Shown: piece by piece, positions 6,172 through 10,334 of the stretch | Position numbering within the stretch: the first letter of the stretch is position 1 | Layout of the letters: each line of letters begins with the position of its first letter | Source of the DNA: Larix sibirica | Taxonomy: Eukaryota; Streptophyta; Pinopsida; Pinales; Pinaceae | Assembly (NCBI GenBank): GCA_004151065.3 | Contig: NWUY0303879506.1 | Location: 1-10,334, forward strand | Reading direction: 5' to 3' | DNA: 10,334 bases | The notes under the pieces: generated by a model | Databases searched by the model: none | What the model saw: only the letters and a program-made list of their open reading frames with translations | Told to the model about the DNA's origin: nothing | Program-made: the position numbers and the translations under genes

Positions 6172-6821
6172 CTAAAACATGTCTTCGTCTCAAAGAGACT
6201 TAAAAATTTGTAAAATTTGGAGACAGAATTTACAATATAAATGATATTATTTATGTTGTGACATGGATGTTTGACCTGGATGGATGCATTCAACACAATC
6301 TTCGACAATTGTTGGAGCAGAGAGAGCGAGGCATGCTTGGAAGTCGTCCCATTATGATAAGATGGTCTTGATATTTTTTGTTAGGCTGGTTAATTCTAAG
6401 AGCTAGAGAAGCTTGATCTGCATTGGTTCCCTCGGAATATTCTGCATATCAAAACTACAATCTTGTAACTGAATCTCAGCAGATCGCATTAGGAGATAGA
6501 ACCGCAGAGTGAGACGAATAACGTCTTCTTGAGCTTCGTTTCCTTGTTGGAGCCATTGGTACTCATTTTGTCGGAGATGTTCTTGTCACTATTGTTCCAT
6601 ATGGATCTGTTGTTCTAGTGCTTGAGATACTTATGGAGTGGCCAACTACTTCTGCTTAAAAAACTCCAATATAGTATTTTGTTGCTTTTGTATATCTGTG
6701 CAAACTTTTCCATAATGGGAATACCAATTGTTTAAGACGACAGATGCATCAATCGCTTGTGGTTCGTATTCTTTTAAATTGGCATCATATTCCGTAAAAA
6801 TTTTGAATTGTTTTACAAGGA
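6172..6821 (-). pseudogene. Gln/Glu-rich C-terminal part of the minus-strand pseudogene
   Basis: One frame holds for 216 codons: LVKQFKIFTEYDANLKEYEP, NNWYSHYGKV, IQKQQNTILEFFKQK, VSQALEQQIHMEQ, QEHLRQNEYQWLQQGNEAQE, DVIRLTLRFYLLMRSAEIQL, WDDFQACLALSAPTIVEDCV and finally DEDMF before TAG at 6174-6172. At least eight stops interrupt it, but there is no frameshift. Heptad-like Gln, Glu and Leu in 6760-6530 suggests a coiled coil, followed by a helical region. A frame surviving this long among stops shows it was under coding selection before decay. The family is unknown to me. Confidence 0.55.
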
Positions 6822-6824
6822 GTA

Positions 6825-7435
6825 AGTAGATGTATCTACAGTGGATGTAGTTGGGGAAACATATGTCTGAATTGCTGAGGTCGATGGTGGAATTGATGAC
6901 AACAGGGGTTCTGATGATGGTGGTAGCGGCGATGTTGATGGTAAAGGCATCGAGGATGGTAAATGTGATAGTGACGGTAAGGGGGACGACGTAATTAAAG
7001 GTAACGACTATAATGGAGACAATAGTAAAGGTGACGACGTTGGTAAGTTATCAGTAGAAGAAGTCGTCAGCATTGTTAATGTTCTAGTCAACTACTAAGT
7101 TTTCTGAGGATGAGATATCTGGGTAGCCTATGGTGGTAAAGAAACTTAAAATTGTGGTGGAAGTGTTTGATTAAATAGGTCATTAAATTATTGTACAAAA
7201 TTTGTGAGACTCGAATTTCAAAGTGAGCATTTTCAGCAGCTGGAGAGGAAGTCATGAAAAGCGATGGTGAAGTGGTAACAATAGTTGAGTCGACTGGAGC
7301 CGACATGGGTAGTGATACGATAAGAGATATTGGATGAGGTGCAGGTATGGGGAGGTGTACACTCGACGAGATGGTTGAATCTGTGCTTATTCTCAAAGGG
7401 GTAGATGTGGTTGGTCGTGAGGCAGGTAGTTTCAT
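6825..7435 (-). pseudogene. Ser/Pro/Thr-rich linker of the minus-strand pseudogene
   Basis: Two frames in succession give low-complexity sequence: 7435-7088 (RPTTSTPLRISTDSTISSS, HLPIPAPHP, TTSPSLFMTSSPAAE) and 7080-6825 (TSSPLLLSPL, SSPLPSLSHLPSSMPLPSTS, STSAIQTYVSPTTSTVDTST). This is typical of a disordered tether between folded domains. The opposite strand reads as an Asp/Gly-rich open stretch (about 6881-7095), which is the expected mirror of these codons and not a separate gene. Confidence 0.5.
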
Positions 7436-7501
7436 TACAAATTTTATGGAAGGTAATTTTACGTTTCATGAAGTTTGATATTTTCTAACTGAGCTTGCTA
7501 A

Positions 7502-8345
7502 CTAGCTGGGGGGGCTTGAAGAAAGGTGGTGGATGTAATCTACTAAATATTGATGAAATTTAGGTGTATTTACAATTTGGTCAAAGATAGGAGTGGTTAC
7601 CTCTTGTTGGATTTCTTCTTTGACTGTGGCTAGTGAAGGGAGTGGTGAGTCATTTGCTAAATCGAATGGATCTTTTGGATGTTTGGAAGTCCATGCTTTC
7701 TTTTGTGGAGGGATCGGTACTGCAACAGGAACTGTTGTATTAGCTGCTAATGATGGATTATTTGGTTGGAAATCTTTCTGAATTTGTTGGTCGACAAACA
7801 CATTGTTCCTTTCAGCTTCAATAACTACATTTTGGGATTTCTCTCTAAGCTCTTCAATAAGTGAAAGAGCTTTCTTTTTTGGAAGTTTTCCTTGTTGATT
7901 TGCCTTTTAGGTTATGTTGGTACTCAAATATATTGCGAGCAATTTTTTCAACTTGTGCTTTGAGTCCTGGTTCTTCAAATTTGGTCTCTTCTCCCTCCTT
8001 AATGACTTGTTCTTCTTCTTCTATTTCAGTCGTGTCATCTGGACATTCAGTGACTAGCTCTTTGCTTGCAATGGAGATCGGTACAAGTGCTAAAGGATTA
8101 GTTGGCTCTTCTTCTACACAAAATATTGTAATATATAAGGAAACTTCTCTTTGTTCTTAAACTTCTCCTTTCGACAAGGGCTTGATGAGGATCAATTTCT
8201 AAGATGTGGCTAAGGTCGGTATGGGGTATATTGTATTCAACTGCTTTTCTAGATCAATGAATAGCTCTAGGATATTCGGATAAAAATCCAATTCTTGAGC
8301 TTTTTCTCCTGTGCCCTAGTTGCACCAGAATATTGTGCATTCAAG
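7502..8345 (-). pseudogene. Charged middle part of the minus-strand pseudogene
   Basis: The frame from about 8345 reads TIFWCN, DFYPNILELFIDLEKQL, then an acidic run EIEEEEQVIKEGEETKFEEP and a Lys-rich stretch, ending near 7880. The next frame takes over at a run of six T (7875-7880, A on the coding strand) with KKKALSLIEELREK and continues to 7502 as VFVDQQIQKDF, PVAVPIPPQKKAWTSKHPKD and IFDQIVNTPKFHQYLVDYI. The slip site and uninterrupted chemistry on both sides support one original reading. PKKKA could be a nuclear localisation patch, which is speculation. No domain is recognised. Confidence 0.45.
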
Positions 8346-9209
8346 GCAAAATTTCAATGTGTGCTTCCAGGGGTGGTAAATGATGGGCGCGTTGCAGTAC
8401 TCTCCCTCTTGTGCATCTATTTTTTATATCTTGGAACCAGAGTTCTAGATAATTCTTTTCTCTATTGAGGTTGAATTATAACCCTTTTCCTGCAAATACC
8501 TGAAATTTTGTCATGAGAGGTTGGCACGTGCTCGAAAATTATTTTTCTCCTACTGGGGTAATTTTTTCCATTACTATCCAGATTAGTAATGACATAAATA
8601 TGATGGCATGTGTGCAATCCTAGCATTTTGCACAATTTTCTTTCACTAGATGAGCTAAATGGTTGGACCAATTAAAAACTATGGCATCGGTTGCAACCTT
8701 CTTTACACCTTCCATCATGTCTAGCCTTAATTCAAATCGTCAACCTGAGCTCGTTAAACATAACGAAATAATAAAAGTAGTCCATTTATAGATTTCTTGT
8801 TGACTATGTTGATTACCAATCCTTTTGAATTATTTCCAGCAGCTGGCCCTATAAACTCCTCCACTAAGGATTGTGCATTGTTGGTCGTTGGGACTGCTGG
8901 TCCTTTTCTTGAAAGGCCTATAATTGCACCAATGAGGGAATCTGTGATAAGGATGTACTCATCTATCCAAATTTTCCCATCATGATATTTGCTAACCAGA
9001 AATTTTGCAATAATTTCCTTTAAATCATTGAATGATGCTATCAAAGATGCATTGAAATATTGTTTGTATCGAGGATATGCTAAGCTTGAAATATTATAGA
9101 GTTTTAGAATCAAATTGACAGAGTTTGGGGGCAAATCTAGCAAGGGCACTACTTTGGACTAGCAGACTAGTTTATTTCCAAAAGACTCCAAACAGCTCTA
9201 GAGGGTCAT
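8345..9209 (-). pseudogene. N-terminal globular part of the minus-strand pseudogene
   Basis: From the candidate ATG at 9209 the frame reads through two TAGs into VVPLLDLPPNSVNLILK and YKQYFNASLIASFNDLKE, then DEYILITDSLIGAIIGLSRKG and NNSKGLVINIVN, ending at a stop at 8756-8754. A frame change near 8740 leads to MMEGVKKVATDAIVFNWSNH, KENCAKC and SLLIWIVMEKITPVGE, with stops inside. The I-T-x-x-L-I-x-x-I-x-G-L-x-x-K-G-P pattern reminds me of N-terminal domains in uncharacterised plant retroelement-associated proteins, but I cannot name a family. Mixed helix and hydrophobic pattern suggests a folded domain. Confidence 0.5.
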
Positions 9210-9834
9210 GAAACTCAAAATTAGGACTTTGGATGTGTTTATCAGGGTTTGATGGAATTATGTCATCTTATAAAAATACCAAAGAGCTAATAGAATGTAT
9301 TTTATGACAACTACTGAAAAACTAGTCATTTTTTTAAGCACATAGAGCAAGCCTTGAAAAATGAAGATACAAACAACTTAGTAATTATTCAGATTTCTTC
9401 TCAGAACTAATAATTGAACCAAATACATATTATTGGATCAAATCAAGCTATATTAAAATTATATAGCAGCACTTGAAAGTCTCTATGATCCAAACTTACA
9501 GATTGTATTCAATTTCCAATGATTCTCACAAAATATGAGCAAGGTCTTCAATGGTAGGAAGAAAGAAAGTGATAGAATCATAGGATAATATAAATATACA
9601 GAAGAAGAGAATTTTTCTACTCAATATCATATAATACATCTCACAGGGGCACAGTTACTCAGAAATCTCACTTCTTGGTATGGATCTCACCAGGAATTTC
9701 ACTCAATCTGGCACTAGCTTTTGCATCAACATTGGAGGATTCGAATTCTTCACTAAGATGGATGTATCATACCTGAAACTTGATCTATAATGGCTGCACT
9801 AGATCTATTATGATGACTAGGGTATGTTTTCTAT
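9210..9834. other. AT-rich stretch without a recognisable gene
   Basis: No open frame longer than about 60 codons and no RNA gene or retroelement motif was recognised on either strand. A 7-bp inverted repeat (gctatat/atatagc) lies at 9447-9467. Read on the minus strand it would be the untranslated leader between the 9949-9955 TATA box and the ATG at 9209. Confidence 0.4.
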
Positions 9835-9883
9835 GGGGCACATCTCCCAAAGCAGGCTAGGGGCGCATCTCCCAAGCCACTTA
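9835..9883. repeat. Imperfect 25-bp tandem duplication
   Basis: Unit one (9835-9859) begins ggggcacatctcccaaag; unit two (9860-9883) begins ggggcgcatctcccaag. They differ by one substitution and a single-base indel in that part and diverge towards the end. It is short enough to reflect a local slippage event. A shorter element, gcgcc, recurs nearby at 9937, about 10005 and about 10313. Confidence 0.7.
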
Positions 9884-9948
9884 GAAGCTAAGATCTCAAG
9901 ACAAATCTCAATACTAGAAAAGGATATCAGAGTGGTGCGCCCTCCTTC

Positions 9949-9955
9949 TTTTATA
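9949..9955 (-). promoter_or_regulatory. Minus-strand TATA box (TATAAAA)
   Basis: On the minus strand the sequence reads GGCTTATAAAAGAAGG, a consensus TATA box in a somewhat GC-richer context. Purine-rich repeats lie upstream of it (10034-10198) and the start of the minus-strand pseudogene about 740 bases downstream. It is a candidate promoter for that unit. It differs from the promoter in the 5821-6160 LTR candidate, which counts against it being the matching 5' LTR. Confidence 0.4.
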
Positions 9956-10033
9956 AGCCAATTGATCACTTAGACACATTGAATGCAGTCTCTTATTTTT
10001 CTCATGCGCCCTACTTGACTGAATTTAGCATCT

Positions 10034-10198
10034 CTGCTTTTGCATCCTTTTACCCTTGCTTTGTTTCCTTTCCGCTTTGGACTGCTTTTCTTGTTATTGG
10101 TAACATCCTGCTTTTCCTAGATTTTCTCTGCTTTTCCTATACTTTTTCCTAATTTTCTGCTCCTTCCTTCTTTGTGAACTTTCCTGCTTTCTGCTTTT
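10034..10198. repeat. Pyrimidine-rich tract with five CTGCTTTT repeats
   Basis: Exact CTGCTTTT occurs at 10034, 10082, 10108, 10128 and 10191, with near-copies at 10157 and 10184. The copies at 10108 and 10128 share CTGCTTTTCCTA and are spaced exactly 20 bases, like a decayed 20-bp tandem unit. On the minus strand these read GGAAAAGCAG in a purine-rich setting upstream of the TATA box at 9949-9955. Confidence 0.65.
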
Positions 10199-10334
10199 CT
10201 AAACTGGCTTCTTTTGGGTTGCTTTCTATCTTTTTGTGCTTTGTGGATTTTTCTGATTTTCTCCTAGTTTCCAATTGGGTTGACAACTCACTAGGTCCAA
10301 TTGACCTCATGCGCCACCTTATCCACCTAGCACA
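10199..10334. other. Window end, no recognised feature
   Basis: T-rich sequence continues without a recognisable gene. The last bases read TGTGCTAGGTGG on the minus strand, and a TG start is compatible with an LTR edge, but nothing else supports that. Confidence 0.3.

Larger units (their letters stand above)
6172..9209 (-). pseudogene. Large decayed minus-strand ORF of unknown function, probably carried by the second LTR element
   Basis: I do not recognise this gene. A coherent reading of about 1,000 codons can be followed from a possible ATG at 9209-9207 to a TAG at 6174-6172, next to the polypurine tract. It changes frame near 8740, 8345, 7890, 7480 and 6820, with further slips in 7440-7090, and many stops cross it. 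Two early TAGs (9200, 9161) sit where Trp would read well. In order: a globular N-terminal part (9209-8345), an acidic and Lys-rich part (8345-7500), a Ser/Pro/Thr-rich linker (7435-6825) and a Gln/Glu-rich C-terminal part (6819-6172). No zinc knuckle, protease, RT or integrase motif was seen. Alternatives are a gag-like or accessory ORF of a non-autonomous element, or a captured host gene. Confidence 0.6.

Noticed and set aside
6881-7095. Plus-strand Asp/Gly-rich open stretch (DDGGSGDVDGKG-like)
   Set aside because: It is the mirror of the Ser/Pro/Thr-rich codons on the minus strand and has no supporting context.
7593-8160. Plus-strand open frames of 62 and 99 codons
   Set aside because: They overlap the coherent minus-strand reading and are Ser/Gly-rich shadows of it.
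8797-8985. Plus-strand 62-codon open frame
   Set aside because: Shadow of the minus-strand N-terminal region, which has better continuity on both sides.
5728-9209. Minus-strand ORF as an antisense accessory gene of the same plus-strand element, as in some plant Ty3/gypsy lineages
   Set aside because: Not excluded, but the polypurine tract and LTR-like segment in minus orientation between pol and this ORF favour a separate element.
9919-9935. atatcagag resembling a plant tRNA-Met primer-binding site
   Set aside because: Short partial match only, on the wrong strand for the minus-strand element and not next to an identifiable LTR end.
1-10334. tRNA, rRNA, CRISPR arrays or bacterial-type operons
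   Set aside because: No such structure or repeat-spacer pattern was seen; sequence character is that of plant repeat DNA.

Overview
The window looks like intergenic DNA from a large, repeat-rich plant nuclear genome. It holds no intact gene. Everything recognisable is decayed LTR-retrotransposon DNA. Plant origin is inferred from Ty3/gypsy (Metaviridae-type) polyprotein motifs of a kind found in land plants. A gymnosperm is a reasonable guess from remembered family resemblance, but nothing here fixes the species.

Positions 1 to about 740 carry promoter-like LTR or leader sequence: TATA boxes at 244-252 and 494-500, a poly(A)-type hexamer at 516-521, and several inverted repeats. From about 776 to 5727 the plus strand carries a broken Ty3/gypsy gag-pol. 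In order these are a Gly-rich tract and CCHC zinc knuckle, a linker, an aspartic protease, a Gag/capsid-like region, reverse transcriptase, RNase H, and integrase with HHCC zinc finger, DD35E core and a C-terminal GPF motif. I traced the reading through at least nine frame changes and 28 in-frame stops, so it is a fossil. A capsid-like region between protease and RT is not the textbook order.

At 5821-6160 a segment bounded by TGTTG and CAACA is followed by a purine-rich run on the minus strand (6161-6170). This looks like the 3' LTR and polypurine tract of a second element in the opposite orientation, inserted just past the end of the first element's pol. Leading into it on the minus strand, from about 9209 down to 6172, is a pseudogene of about 1,000 codons. 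Its order is a globular N-terminal part, an acidic/Lys part, a Ser/Pro/Thr-rich linker and a Gln/Glu-rich C-terminal part. I found no pol motifs in it and do not recognise its function. It is the least explained item in the window.

From 9210 to 10334 no coding sequence is evident. This part has a minus-strand TATA box (9949-9955), CTGCTTTT repeats upstream of it in minus-strand terms (10034-10198), and a small 25-bp tandem repeat. It may be the leader or promoter side of the minus-strand unit. The 3' LTR of the plus-strand element and the 5' LTR of the minus-strand element are not seen.
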